Made by a program: the position numbers and the translations under genes. A stretch of 64,000 nucleotides of DNA from Epiperipatus broadwayi (taxonomy: Eukaryota; Onychophora; Udeonychophora; Euonychophora; Peripatidae): NCBI GenBank assembly GCA_028023455.1, contig JAQFVV010012498.1:310001-374000 (forward strand), in the 5' to 3' direction. Position 1 is the stretch's first letter; each line of letters begins with the position of its first letter. Shown in pieces: positions 23,726 through 37,410 of this stretch. Below the pieces are notes generated by a model, which was not told where the DNA came from, did no database searches, and saw only the letters and a list, made by a program, of their open reading frames with translations.

Positions 23726-26700
23726 CTAAAACACCATCATTGCAAACTTTCAGGAAAACAATATGTCTCTATTTATTGATGTTTTGGAATAATAAATCAT
23801 CTTAGGCAAAACATGTTACATATCATTTTAAAATTTATCTATTAAAATTTAGAATTTATGAAGAAACATAAAAATAATTATTTTTAAAATTGTTAAAATC
23901 TTATTTTTTATTATTATTTTGAATATGCAATGACTATATTTTTTCAGTTTTATTATACTCCTTGAGTTAATAATTTTGATAACATACATTACTTGACTTT
24001 TGCATAAACAGATCAGAAGATATAAAAATTATGTCAAACTAATTCTTTAAAAATCAAATGTCTGTTGTAATAGTCATTTAAGTTAGATTGCTATAATTGA
24101 GTACTGGCCAAAAGGTCTCAATCTGCTTTCAAGCAGAAACTCAAACAAACTGATTTGAAATGAGCAAACAGTTTAAACTTTGTGACTAATTGCTCTAAAG
24201 TGCAAAATATAAAATGCCCTAACACGCATGAGCACACAAATTGATTGGAATTCCAAACATTTAAGTTACGAATTCAAGACAACCATATGAAATATATACG
24301 TTTATTAAGTGATGGACCATAATAAAATATAACAAAAACATCTGATCATGGTTAGTATACATATTATGAAAAATCATGAAACATTTTAAATTTACCAAAA
24401 TGAATACAGAGCCTTAAGTATAAAATGTGTGGGTTTTATTAGAAGTAATTTTTTTCTAATTTTTTGTAATAAATGTTTTGGGAAAAAAATAAGTTGATTA
24501 TAATAAAAGTAATAATAGCAATCCATTTTTGTGGTATATTTTAAAATAAAGAGTGGTGCGTGTATACAATTCTTTGCTGCAACAAGCTTAACCTATTCTT
24601 CTGTATATAATACTTATGTATAAATGGAATTTAATTTTTCTTTGATATCTATAATGTACAATTTAAATAATGTATCCCAATAAAAAAACGTTAAACTAAA
24701 TACACATATATAAAGATAAGGATAGATAATACTAAAGATATTTAAAAGCATAATTTAAATAAAGTTGACAGATCACTATAAATACCTCAAGCATATAAAC
24801 ATAATAAAAATGTTTACTTAAAAAAAAAAGACTTTTTGCAAATGTTTAACAAAATTATAAAGATTATTTGAAATGATTGTAATTGTTGACATTTGATGAC
24901 ATATAATTATTTCTAATATATAATTGCAATGTTTCATTATTATATGAATAAATAAAACAATAAAAATATGTGTTTATTTATAAGTTTGGCACCATTAATT
25001 TTGCATTAAATTATTTATTTAACATATATGGGGTTGTTGTTGTTGTTGTTTTTTTTTTGACAGACTGACAATTAACAAAATATTATTAAAAAATCTGTAA
25101 AAATTTCAAACAGGAAATAGATTCACTAGTGGTTTTATTAAATCTTTCAGTTCTATTATAGCCACAGATCCAGTAATCCTTAATTATGTGAATCACAGTT
25201 TGTATTTATTCTCATTTGCATCGATCACTGCCCATTAAATTCTATTTATGAAGCAGATGAGTTTAACATCCAGTTGGCTTTACTGCAGGATCTGAAAAAA
25301 AAAAATTGTTTGCAATCTCGTAACAATTGCATTTTTAATACTATAATTCTTTAATTTTTGATTATTGGTCGAACATCAAAAAAAAAAATCATGATTTGAG
25401 TTGAGTCTTAGGAGGTAATACTACATCTTGAGTTGTTGGAAAGTGTAATCTGCTTAACAACCATATATATATTTGTAAACCACTTCTCTTCTGATCAGTG
25501 GTGGGTGGGGGGGGGGGGTAGGTAAAAGAATAGGAAGCTACTGCAAAAGAGTGAATTTGAATGTGCAATATTTTGCAGAGTATTATTTGAATATCCAGAA
25601 GTTTAGTATAGAAACTTTTTCTCTGCAAGAGCACAATATTCGCCAAAAGAATATGCTAGTGCTAAGAGGGCTGCCCATGGAGTTCTTGTATCATAACCTC
25701 AAATAGTACTTACTAGTGAGCAATTCAGTACGTTTATTCTTAGAAATTAATTTTGATACACACTTAGATTACTAAAAAAAATAATTTAGGCTATGATTCA
25801 AGATTACTACTAAGTAGCATATGGTAGGATTGTGTTCCAGTCTATTGTTGTTGAAGGTTATATTCAGACTTAAGATAATTCACCTTAAATGAAAAAATGA
25901 ATACATTACCTTCATTAGATTAATAATAAAAGGTCAGTCTTGAAAATGATTTCCAATCTTTTCATATTCTTATTGTCAGACTTTTCTATGTTAGGAAGGA
26001 ATTTTTTTGAGTATAAATGAATTTCTTGCATTCTGTACTGGAAAGACAACTTATAAATTAAATGAGAGAGCTGAATTTTATGGTAGATCTTTTCCATATA
26101 AATTTTGTATCTGTTACAATTATCATTTATTAACACTTGAATTTTTCTTACTGGAGAGCATATATACCAAAATAAAATATATAAATTAAACACTTTTTAA
26201 TAAATACAATAGTCCCTGACATCCTGAAATCAATATCTATGGTTTCATCAACATGTGCATCTGCCTGTTTAAGCAGATGAATTATTTTTCAGTCATCTTA
26301 TTTCAGATTTTGTACACTCAATCTAATATATTTGTTACCATGGTGAAAGCATTATTTTACACTCACATTATCACTATTATGAATTACTAAAATATAAATT
26401 TTGGTTAAAACGGTATCAAAGTATGAAGTTAATGATAATAACAATTTTATATAATAAAATAAAAAATAAAATGATTTAATTGTAATGAAAAAAAAAAAAA
26501 TCATATGTTAAGCAAAAATATTCAACTAGATTTGAATATATAATATATGAGAATATGTTCTCTCAATTAATTTATTATTCTATTGTCTTTTGCATTTAAG
26601 TAATTTTATCTTTGTGTTAATTATTTTTTGTTGATGTAATTAACATGTATAATTTAAAAGTCAAATTCTTATCATAAGTGTATGTACATACAATTGTTAA

Positions 26701-26985
26701 AAAATATATTATACAGGATAGTTGAGATCTTTAACAACAGTGGTCATATTTATAGACATATACACACTTGTACTTTATAATTTCTGTATAATTTTTACAA
26801 ATGTTTTCTTTTATTGAAAGTTATATTTAATAATATATTTTTTCATTAGAAATAATATGAACTTTCACTTATATCATCACCAATCAAGCTAATGATCTGA
26901 GATCATAATATTTCCAATCACATAAACATATCATCATCATTATTATTAGCTATTTATCGCAAGAATAAGTTCAACAAATCAAATC
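23726..26985. other. Intronic AT-rich sequence, nothing recognised
   Basis: More than 3 kb without a credible frame or repeat boundary. Low-complexity tracts are present: (TTG)n near 25,033, a run of G near 25,508, and several A runs. The short ORF with a proline run near 25,500 is a translation of the G tract. Confidence 0.55.
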
Positions 26986-26989
26986 AGAT

Positions 26990-27700
26990 AAGCCATTCTA
27001 TCTCTTATTTTACTCTTCAAATACTTGTGATATTTCTCAGTTTAAAATTGCCAATAATTTTTTATCTTCTCCAACCTATGCCTTTTTTTAAATCCATAGC
27101 AGGGTCTTCAAGATATCTTTCATAACTCTTCTATTTCTAAATTCCTGCCTAATTCAATTCATATGTTTTTTACCTCATAATCCCCTCAATCACATTTTAA
27201 ATTTTAATCTTATTTTATCAATTTATATTTTTCATTCTTATTAAAAATCACATCTTAAAAGTCTCCTATCTTTTGTCTTTATTTTTCCTAATCATCCAAA
27301 TTTCAACTTCATATAACATTAAACTTCAAACAAAGGATTTAACAAATCTCTTTTTTTAAATATAATTTCAATAGGTCACAAAACAATCTTCTATATCCTT
27401 AACCAATGTTCTTGCCATTCTAATTTCTTTATTGTTATTTTATCCATTAGTTAATTTTGAAAGTATCAATTGCTCTACAACCTCTTGTTGAGATTTCTTT
27501 TATTATTTTCATCTCACTTAATATTGATTCATTGCCAAACATTTGATAAGTTCTGTCAAAGCAACATAAGATTTGTTAAGCTCATTCTCACTGAGCACCA
27601 TCATATCAGCACATACGATTCTATGATTCATTCTATATTATTGCTAATTCTATCTTCATCAAAACAATATTCATTTTGACTCATTTAGATACGTATTAAA
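26990..27700 (-). pseudogene. LINE reverse-transcriptase remnant
   Basis: Minus strand, many frames. Recognisable pieces: VCADMMVLSENELNK (a damaged YADD motif, near 27,590-27,640), VKDIEDCF near 27,380, and FVKSFV then SLMLYEVEIWMIRKNKDK near 27,265-27,345, matching the LLYG.ETW region after the RT of Ingi/RTE/I-type LINEs. Clade cannot be fixed. Strongly decayed. Confidence 0.6.
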
Positions 27701-27963
27701 TAAAATGCAAGATTAACAACTATGATATATTTCTTCCTATAATAATCACTTTCACAAAAATACTATTCAACTGTATAAATATTTCCCATCCATATATAAA
27801 CTTTTTTAAAAAAACATTTGATCTACTAACTTAGAACTTTTTCCCCAATAATTGCAATGAAATCAAGTCATCCACCATGTGACTTAATTTAATAAGCTTG
27901 TACTACAAATGTTATATAATGAACATGCTAATAGCTCTTAACAAGTTTTTCTGAATATCCCTA

Positions 27964-28004
27964 CCCTCAGACTGATTTCTAGCTCTGGCTGTTGTCAGTG
28001 AGGT
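27964..28004 (-). ncRNA. Hammerhead, family 2, unit 1 (one core change)
   Basis: Minus strand: helix I CCTCA with TGAGG (5 bp), core CTGACAA (27,992-27,998; G8 to A), helix II AGC-CAGA-GCT, GAAAT, loop CA, GTC (27,970-27,972). Every helix is present; the G8 change would abolish cleavage. Confidence 0.7.
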
Positions 28005-28298
28005 GCTAGGATATTAAGGTATTAGATTTACAAATACCAGGTCACCTATTAAATAGAAAATCTGAAAATTTCAGACATCCATATGTCTTCCAACCCAGCT
28101 ATCTAACTTAAATAGCCATATGGGACTGAACTAATACACCATATATTAATAGCTTTAGCAATACAAAATCACCAAAGCCTCAAGAGCAAAACAATAATTG
28201 CAAGGAAATCATGTGACTTAATTTAATAAGCTTGTATTACAAATGTTATATAATGAGCGTTCTAATAGCTCTTAACAAGTTTTTCTGAATATTCCTAT

Positions 28299-28337
28299 CC
28301 TCAGCCCAGTTTCTAGCTCTGACTATCATTAATGAGG
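28299..28337 (-). ncRNA. Hammerhead, family 2, unit 2 (mutated)
   Basis: Minus strand: helix I CCTCA with TGAGG, core TTAATGA, helix II AGT-CAGA-GCT, GAAAC, TG, GGC. C3, G5 and U16.1 are changed; the helices persist. Confidence 0.6.
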
Positions 28338-28701
28338 CATTAGGACATTCAGGTATTAGGTTTAAAAATACTAGGTCAAGCGCCAACATTTATTTAATAG
28401 TTACCTATTAAGTAAAAAATCTAAAATTTTCAGATATCCATATGTCTTCAAATCCATGGCTTGCTTTTGTTGGAATTACTGTTTTGAGCTTGAGGATTCA
28501 GTGATTTTATATTGCTAAAGCTCTTAATATATGGTGTATCTAAACTTAGTTCAGTCCCATATAGCTATTTAAGTTAGATAGCTTGATTTTAAGCCATATG
28601 GCTGTCTGAAAATTTCAGGTTTTCTACTTAATAGGTAACTATTAAATAAATGCTGGGGTTTGACCTAGTATTTTTAAATCTAATACCTTAATGTCCTAGC
28701 A

Positions 28702-28744
28702 CCTCACTAAAAACAGCCAGCCAGGGCTAGAAACCAGGCTGAGA
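28702..28744 (+). ncRNA. Hammerhead, family 2, inverted unit (mutated)
   Basis: Plus strand: CCTCA, core CTAAAAA, a longer helix II (AGCC with GGCT), GAAAC, CA, GGC, TGAG. Several core bases are lost; architecture is still readable. Confidence 0.55.
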
Positions 28745-28800
28745 ATAAAGATATTCAGAGAAGCTTGTTAATAGCTAGCTATTAACATGCTCATTATAAA

Positions 28801-30312
28801 TTTTTTTTCCCAATATATCTAATAAAGTAATCAAATCCACTCTATTAAATTGCTTTTTCAAGACTAAAAAACAAAAATATTAATCTTTTTTTCCGTCTTT
28901 CTCTATATACTTCACAACAGAAGTCCCTTTAAATTCAAATTATTCTTAAAAAAAAAAAATTCTATTAGAATCAATATCATGCCACACCCACCAATAAGCT
29001 GTATTAATCTAAATCCCCATTGTTCCACAGAATAATAATTGTTGAAAAGGAATCTAATAGCTAACAAAATCTTCTAAACTGAAATTGTTCTTCAAAAAAA
29101 AAAAAAGGGGGGGGGGGTGTCTTGAAAAAACCATTTGATAGAATTTGATTGCTTTGTTAGATATATTGACAAAGAAAAATATATAGTGAAAAGATAGATA
29201 TGCCTTACAATTTAACAAATTCTTAAAACTATTAAGATGTGTGGTTAAAAATTGGCAAATATTAAAGACAGAATTTCAAATCGTTAAAACAATATATTTG
29301 CCACAAAACAATATATATATATTATAAATGTTACCCTTTTTTATTTTTGATCATGAAAATATTTGCTTTAAGTTTACTGTTTAGGCTATTTTTTAATGTT
29401 ATTATTATTTTGATTAATCCTAAAAAGTGTAATTTGTTAAGCACTAAAAATTACATTTTCTTAGTGATTATATAATAATTTAATTATTTTAATAATTGAT
29501 TTTAAAAAACATTAAATAAATTAAAAATAATTACAATAATATTAAATTGACTACCAAAAATTCAGCAATCCAAACAAAATTTTTGGAGAGATAGTAAAAT
29601 GAGGCATTAAATTTTTATGTTCATTACATTTTATTATTATTTTAGCATTAGCTATGATTTACTTTAGCAATATTTATTATTCAATGTACATACATTACAA
29701 AAATAATATATATCCATGATATTTGGTTGCAAGTCTTGTCATAAATACCAAAATTCAGTTAGTTGTGAAGCTACTCAATACATTATTAGCACACATATTT
29801 ATAGTATAAACTTTTTCCATGTATATATAGTATCTACTCACACCTGTAATACAAATTTTCTAAAATATATATATATCAACAACAATAAAAAAAAAACATC
29901 AACAAAAATAATAATATATATATATACTGCAACTAGCTTTTTAATAATACTGTAAAATCAAAACCATTATTATTATTTTTTATAAAAGATAAAACCAAAA
30001 ACACAAAGAATAAATATCTAAATATTAAAAATCTTTATCCCTTCTTTTTCTTTTTGTGATGAAATGAACAAGATAAATGATTGTATTAATTCAGATATGT
30101 AATAAAATAATTTGTTTTCTTGGAAACAATAAATTCCATTACAATATTATACCTAATAAATTTTATCTTGAATTAGCCAAAATATTAAAACTACTTTAAT
30201 ATAAATTTCTCTTGTATTTCCATTTTATTTCTTCATATATGCCAATTTCATAAATATATAATAAGCATATATATATATTAAAAAAATAAATAAACTTATT
30301 TTACAGTAGTTA
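28801..30312. other. Intronic sequence with an A12-G10 tract
   Basis: No gene or transposon was recognised. At about 29,094-29,118 an A run passes directly into a run of about ten G. TA and ATT runs occur throughout. Confidence 0.55.
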
Positions 30313-30462
30313 TAATAATTTACTAAGGCTGTAACCTTAGAAATAAGCGTGGATTCTCTCTTTTCTTCATAGCGTAAGCTTGTGTTTTAAGACCTATAGA
30401 GGTCCCTACCTTCGTATTTTTCAGATGCTTATTTCTAAGGTTACAGCCTTAGTAAATTATTA
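30313..30462. mobile_element. MITE-like element with 36-bp perfect inverted ends
   Basis: A 150-bp element. The first 36 bases (30,313-30,348, containing ACTAAGGCTGTAACCTTAG and AAATAAGC) are repeated exactly in inverse at the right end (30,427-30,462). Each end is itself palindromic (CTAAGG with CCTTAG). The central 78 bp is unrelated to the ends. No coding capacity. Target-site duplication could not be decided because the outermost bases are AT-rich. Confidence 0.75.
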
Positions 30463-31572
30463 CTTAATATAATAATGGGCGTTTAATAAAATTTATATTT
30501 ATAGTAGTTAGAAAATTAAAGTTTTAATGAAGAAAATTACATTAGCTATTTGTGAATTAAAAAAAAATAATTTTTTTTTAACAATTTTTAGTTTTTTAAA
30601 AACAAAACACAACACAACAACACATATTTCAGTACATATCTATATCTTAAGTAAGCACCAAGTATCTGTCTTTCTATTAAATATGTGTGTATATTCTATA
30701 CACGTGTAAATGAAAGTAAGAATAAATAAAAGTAGATTTATTAAAACATATATGTGCAAAATTAAATGTATGTGCTTGTATGCTAAAGGCATACACATTA
30801 ATTATAAAGTACATAGATTAATTTTATACATTTATGTTTTAATAAATACTGCTTTTATTTATTTTTACTTTCATTTATGTGTATATATAAATATAAGCAT
30901 ATACTTAACACTTTGTTAAAAAGATATTGGTTTTCATTAAAATGAAAACTATAATGACCTACTTTTTAAATTACATTTCTGTAAAAAAAAAAAAAAGGTA
31001 AGGGGGGGGGGGCAATCACTAAATTAACTGTCATAATGAAGTTTAAGCAATATATACTAAAAATAAAATTAAAATATTTACATTTAATATTTATTTAAAT
31101 TGCCAGAAATATATAAACACTTTTAAAGGCAGAAATAGTTTATAATAAAACAAAAGAAAAGTGTATTGTCAAATTATTAACTACATGTCTTTTTAATCTG
31201 GAAAAAGAAATCCTGAAAGATCAGGAAACTAAAAATACCAAATTAATGATAGCATGTTATTAGATTTTTGTTTTAGATGGAGGCATATAAATACAGATGA
31301 AGGGGGCTGAAGAAAATAAATTGAAAACTATTCCAGTAGAGAGAAAGATTATTAGAATTGAGAATACCAATTCAGTCATGATTTCATGTCTAAAGCTTCT
31401 AGAAATGAATAAATATTGTAAATATATATACATATAGTATGTTATAATTAAAAATATTTAAAGATGTTAAATTTACTGATTAAAAAAGGGTTAGATTCTT
31501 ATAGATCTCTGTTTGATGAAATATATAGATTATAAAGAAAAAATATATATAAAGACATGAGTTTTGCATTCT

Positions 31573-31652
31573 AAAACAATACAAACACCAAAATGTCTTC
31601 TATTTTTATATAAATATAAAAATAGAAGCATTCTGGTGTTTGCATTGTTTTA
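31573..31652. repeat. Long near-perfect hairpin
   Basis: The arms TAAAACAATACAAACACCA and, after the centre, TGGTGTTTGCATTGTTTTA pair, as do TCTTCTATTTTTATAT and ATAAAAATAGAAG nearer the centre. About 80 bp in total with almost no loop. It could be a small foldback element. Confidence 0.7.
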
Positions 31653-34600
31653 GATCGAAAAACAAAAGATAGTTTTATAAATAGCACTTAACAGAAAATT
31701 CATAGAAAAGATCTGGTGGTTATTTAAGCACATTTGCCAAACAGTAATCATGATTGTTATTAGTTAGAGTATAAATTTTAATGAGCCTATTAAAATACAG
31801 GAAAATGAATGAAAAGACAATATTATAAGCAGAATCCCCCCCCCACACACACACACAGATAGATAAATATCAAAATTAATGAATGGAAAATGGGTTATAA
31901 GACAGACAAAACTTTTATAATAAAAAAAATGGATTTTTTTTCTTCCATTAGCTTAATTATTTTAAAATGATTGCCAAAAAAAAAAAAGAGAGAGAGAGAA
32001 CAATTTACATCATATTTAAGCCACAGATGGAAATCAATCATTTATAATTTGCATAATTATCACTAAAATCATCAGATAATTTTCAATTACTAATTTTTTC
32101 AAAGCTTGAAGATATTTTAATTTAAATGGAAAAAAACCCTCTGAAGTTAATTAATCCTTGTTAAAAATAATTATATTAAATTTCTTCCACATTTTTTTTT
32201 TTTTATAACAATGTATGCTTTTTAAGCATATATATATATACATTCAAACGTATACTCTGGAATATAACTGCTCTCTTTAATTGCAACAAATCAAAGGCAA
32301 AACAATAGTATTATTATACTGTCATCTGCTTTATATATACATATAAAAGATTATTAACATTCATTCCTTTATTTATAATTTTTTTTTTTTTTAATAAAAT
32401 ACAAAAATTCAATTATTTTTTTTTTAATTAAAAGGCCTAATTTTATTTCATTTTAATTCTTCATATAATTATGGCAGTTTTTTTTTTTTTTTTTTACAAG
32501 AAGAAAGATTGAGACTAATAAGCATTAGAATATTGCAAGCTAAAGCAACATTGATCATTATTAAACCAATACTTACCACTTCTTTAACATACTTTATCTC
32601 TAGCATCTTCCTTTTGATATTATTAAATATATATATAATATAAAAAACATGACTACTTGAAATTCAGTGCAGGTACTTTTAACTCTAACTCACATATGGC
32701 AATATAATTGTATAATAACAACATTTTTGAAAAATAATAAAAAGTTATGTTTACACAAAGATTCTAAAAACAATAAAAGAAATAAAATTATAAAAATAAA
32801 ATTCCTTCAAAACTTTCAAAGCAATTTTTCAAAAATTATATGAAGACAAAGGTAAACCATGACTACAGGTTCAGCAGAAGAAACAGGGGTATTACACTTA
32901 CCTCTACAGTGATAAAAATAATACATTATAACTGAAGGATATTTTTTTTTTGGATGTTGCTGTTTTTACAATCAGTATACTCCTGATTAATTCAGAAAAA
33001 CCTGATCTTTACATTGCAATTAATAATAGCTAGATATATATTTCTTATCAATACAGTTGGCCAATTGAAACAGCAATTTGAACAAAAAATCATAAGACTA
33101 TTTAACAACTTGAAAACAATTTCTGAGATTTATGCTGGAGAATTTAAAATGTAGTGCCATTATATCATGAGGCAATATTTGGATATAAATTTATTTATTA
33201 CTTAACTATGGATGATATAAATTTATGATGATAATTAGAAAAAATATAATCAACAGGATCTCTACTCCATATATATTATATTTGTACTTTCAATATTTAT
33301 GGGATTTTCTAAAACATAAAAATGTTTTTTATGTAGACAACATCCAACTCAGTTATTAACATTATTAAAAGTTCATCCATTCCTTAAAATGTTACTTTTC
33401 CAATTGAAAATAAATGTTAATGCCTCTTGTATAAAATTTTGTTTTACATTACTTTGTAATAATATATTTAATGCTGATTTTTTTTTTTTCTAGTAATTTT
33501 TTTCTTTTATCTACATTTTGAATTCCTAAAAGTAATTTTATTATTTTAAGGTAATATTTAATTGTTATAAAATCTAAATAAACTGATCAAAATATTTGAA
33601 TTACAAAATGTATAAAAATATAATTATCAATTAGATTATTAATGAAGTCTGACCAATTCTGAATATACAACTACTGTGAAAGTGTGTTTAGTTGTAAAGA
33701 GTTTCTAGATGATAACTGGATAAGCAAATTCTTTAGATAAATAAAATAGTAAATAATCTATATTCTATTTTAATAATGCTTCACAACTTCAACTTCTAGA
33801 TGAGCTCTGAAACATCAACACTAGGTGTTGCTTTAAAATAAATATGAAAAAATATTTAAAAGCAAAAAAATTCAATAAGTAGCATGTTTTGACTTTTATG
33901 AGCTGTCACTACTTTCTAATTTGAAAAGATATAGAAGCAGATTGTGTAAAATAAAGACCATGAAAATAATTTAAAATGGATTGTATCATATATTAATAAA
34001 AACTTTAATTAATAATAATAAAAAAAACTAAAATATAAATCACTGAGAAAAGAGGCTAATTTTTATTTAACTATTGTAGATGTCATATGAATATTCATTA
34101 AAATACTTTTATGTAGATGATGTGAACTATTATAATTTTTGATTAAATTTAAAATACTTTTTAAGCTCATAACTACAACAATTAAAAATACTGCACAGGC
34201 AACACTGGAAAACAAGAATACTAAAGAAATATATATATTACTAAGCTTTGGCGATTTGATGCTAACATTATTGATTGGAAAAAAATTTATACATTCAGAT
34301 TTTTTTTTATTAATTCTATATTATTAAATTTGTATAATTCTGAATTAAATTTCAAATATTTTTTCCTCTCATAAATATTAAATAATTACATTTTTTAAAG
34401 CTGAGTTTAAAAAAAACTTAGACAACAATATTCAAAATACTATAGAGGTTTCTAGAGAACAAGAATGCAGAGGAGAGGAGGGAAAGTGACAAAAACCATT
34501 ATAAAGCAATTTTCTTTTTTGTGTAATGTAACTTTTAAATAATTATATTTTTCAAAACTGAATAAAGAAACTTAGCTACTTACAAGCCTACAACAATTAA

Positions 34601-35238
34601 AAATAGTGCACAGGAGCCCAATAATTTTTTTTTTTTTAAATTATAAAAACGATTATGAAAAATGTTTATAAAAGAAATAAACCATGTGTAAAGTTTATTA
34701 ACGTGTGTGTAAAGTTTAAAATAAATCACTATGATATACTCTTATTTATAGTATTTTTTTTTTTAATGAATTAAAAATTATGAAAACATAGTAATAATAC
34801 TTACCAAAAAAATCAGTTAATTAAAAATTTTTACCACTTAAAAATATTTTAAATCAATATTAACTATTGTTTATACATATTTAAAAAGTGTATCATTTTC
34901 AGCAAGAAAATATATTATTTAAAAGTACAAAAATATTATTTTTTAACTGTCACATAATAGCTATCTTTATTTAAAAACAAAATAATAAATTTTAATGGAA
35001 ACTTATTGCTAATAATACTTTGCTATTTTTTGACTAGTTTATCAAGATGTAACATGGTTTGCATGTAGTGACATTCTAGTACCAGGTATAGCCTCTACAA
35101 AACTATCTTCTGTTAATGAAAATCAAATTGCATCAAATTTAACACTGTAAGTATATCAGAATCAAAAAAAGAGATCTGTAAATACAAAGCATAATGAATA
35201 TATAGCTATTTTGCAAAATAACTTCTCAAATAATATAG
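31653..35238. other. Intronic AT-rich sequence, nothing recognised
   Basis: Long A and T runs, a run of C followed by (AC)n near 31,838-31,856, and (AG)n near 31,988. No credible frame. The interval 30,463-31,572 is similar and holds an A13 tract followed by G runs near 30,985-31,012. Confidence 0.5.
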
Positions 35239-37406
35239 TGTAACGGGCACATACGTACATTACATTGTTTTTTATTATTAATCATGAAAGAAAAAGAAAA
35301 AGTTCACATTTAAAAATTTTCTTTAAGAATTAAAAATTGAAATTAAATATCATCTTAAACTCGTATATATAAATCGCACAGATAAAAAAAAAATTATTAA
35401 AAGAAAACTTTATTAAAAATAGAAAGGTATTTTAAAAACAAAAACCTAAAAAGATTTAGAGATAAAAATATATCTTTAATCTTGGAAAACACATTAATTA
35501 ATCAGAAATGGAAATGATTGTTTTAATTAGTTAAATGTAAACCAGCCTTGGGCATTTAAATGTAAAAACATCGGTCAGATAGGAAAACAATAGAAACTGT
35601 TAGCAAATAAGAAGAAATCCCTATGGAATCGGACCGCAGCAAAAGGACCATCGCATCGGTGACGTAATGTAAATTCAATCCTTCACATTAATATAAAAAG
35701 GACAAGTTTGGAAATTATTAGTTAGTTAATGATTATTACGATGTGACTATATGTATTAGTACGGAGTTGGAGGTGAAGGGATTGAAAGAGGCGCTTTCAA
35801 TTCCTTCAGCTGTTAAAGAAAAGGGAGTGAAACATCGTTTTCTACATTGAGGACCAACTAAATTAAAAAACCTCCGAATGAATAAATAAAACAACGGCTA
35901 AATGTATACCAATATCTTCAGGACGGCGTGGGAATTCCCGTTCAAACTTACTAATGACAGATAAAGATGAACTGTTTAAAACCGTAAGAACTTTACAATT
36001 AATGAACATTAAATTAAAAACTTTTCGTATTTAAAATAATTGCATTAGTTTCCTATCTGACTAAAGTAGTTAAAATGTTATTTGATGTATTTTTTATTTA
36101 TTTGTTTAAAATCATTTCCATTTATTTAATTTTGTTCTTTAAGTTTATTTATGATTTCTGTTTTCCGATAACTTAAAATATATCAATGTTAAACTTAAGT
36201 CGGGCGTGAATGGCTGTATAGATTTGTAAAGTTATATTAGGGGAGGGTAATCTTAGGTTATTTATGTCATTGTTAAATTGGGTCAATGGATTGGATATAT
36301 TGATGTAGTTAGTAGATGTAGTCGGAGATTCGCTACTGGCAGAATCGTTTATATATACGCCGCACTCACCCGTTTGCCTATGGAAGGAATTATAAGACGG
36401 AGAACGCAGTTCCTTTCTATGGAGTTTTTTTTTATTGTTCTTCTCATTAGATAGATGTAATATTCCTATCTGATGAGAGTCAATGTCTTTTCTTAATCTT
36501 TTTGGTGCTGCCGTATTCCGTATTACATTGAATACATCGATGTATCAGATGAATTGATGCCAGTTTGACTGCGAATTTTAGCCTAAGGTTAAATAGGGAT
36601 ATAATATTTTATTTTCAAGTGCAAATCTATGTAGTCTATTCATACTTGACCCTAAATAAAAATGCATTAAATTTAAGTTGTTTATAGACGCTTGCATGGA
36701 TTGGTTAACGGTGAATTGTGTTTCGGGTTTTCATATTTGATCAAAATATATAGACATTCGATAAATAATGATACCTTACGGGGAGTATCTAAAATGTATT
36801 TATTCGGATGTCTTTTAAGTTATTGGTGACAATGCAAGTATCTTATGCTGAATACTAGAGGGTTTCTTATATTTCCCTATGCAATTGTCAGTAATCAATA
36901 ATTTTGTATTTTGATCGTTTATGTTTATTTTGAAATGTTTTTGACCGTTGAAATCTATGTAACCGATCTATAGCAACATATTAAAACAAGCTTTTATAAT
37001 CCCATCTGTGCGAACTTAATTAAAATGTAAACTTATAATATAATAGAAATTAAAATGTAAATTAAAATCTAAGGTAAAGTTAAAAATAATGTTAAATGTT
37101 AAAATGTAAAACTAATACTAAAATAATTTTAAATCTTATATATATGTGCATAAATAAATGTTTGTATGTTAATTACTGGCAGTGGCTTATTTTATTCCTC
37201 TTATATATATATTCTTATATTATATTATTAAATCTCTGCTATTCCACTGAGCTAGTGACATGGGCTAACGACCGGATGCAAAAAAAAAAAAAAATTTTTT
37301 TTTTACTTACGTATCTGCCTACTCTATAAATTTTTCTAGGTTCAAATGCCTAGATGGCGCCCGTAGTGCAGATATGTTAAGTCTCTAATTTCTCCGGATC
37401 GTTACA
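35239..37406 (+). mobile_element. Solo LTR, copy 2 (2,168 bp), 4-bp target duplication
   Basis: Begins TGTAACGGGCAC and ends CCGGATCGTTACA, so it has the TG...CA ends and short inverted termini of an LTR. Flanked by ATAG on both sides (35,235-35,238 and 37,407-37,410). Aligns throughout with the LTRs at 18,540-20,713 (inverted) and 58,318-60,457. No internal region is next to it, as after recombination between two LTRs. A 4-bp duplication is compatible with Ty3/gypsy-type integration; the superfamily is inference. Confidence 0.82.
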
Positions 37407-37410
37407 ATAG

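Larger units (their letters stand above)
27846..28800. repeat. Hammerhead-type repeat family 2: two direct units and one inverted
   Basis: Two direct units in minus sense with a period of 334 bp (shared CTAATAGCTCTTAACAAG at about 27,929 and 28,262; hammerhead segments at 27,964 and 28,299), followed from about 28,450 by an inverted unit in plus sense ending near 28,790. Segments such as CATATGGGACTGAAC and the GTGCTAGG..ATTAAGGTATTAG leader resemble family 1 at 41-43 kb in position and wording, so the two families are related. No ORF. Tandem units of this length with a hammerhead fit the animal retrozyme description. Confidence 0.75.

Noticed and set aside
33795-33835. Hammerhead-like string CTAGATGAGCTCTGAAACATC
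   Set aside because: Two extra bases in the core, helix II is a bare GAGCTC palindrome with no loop, and no helix III ending in GTH. Not supported.
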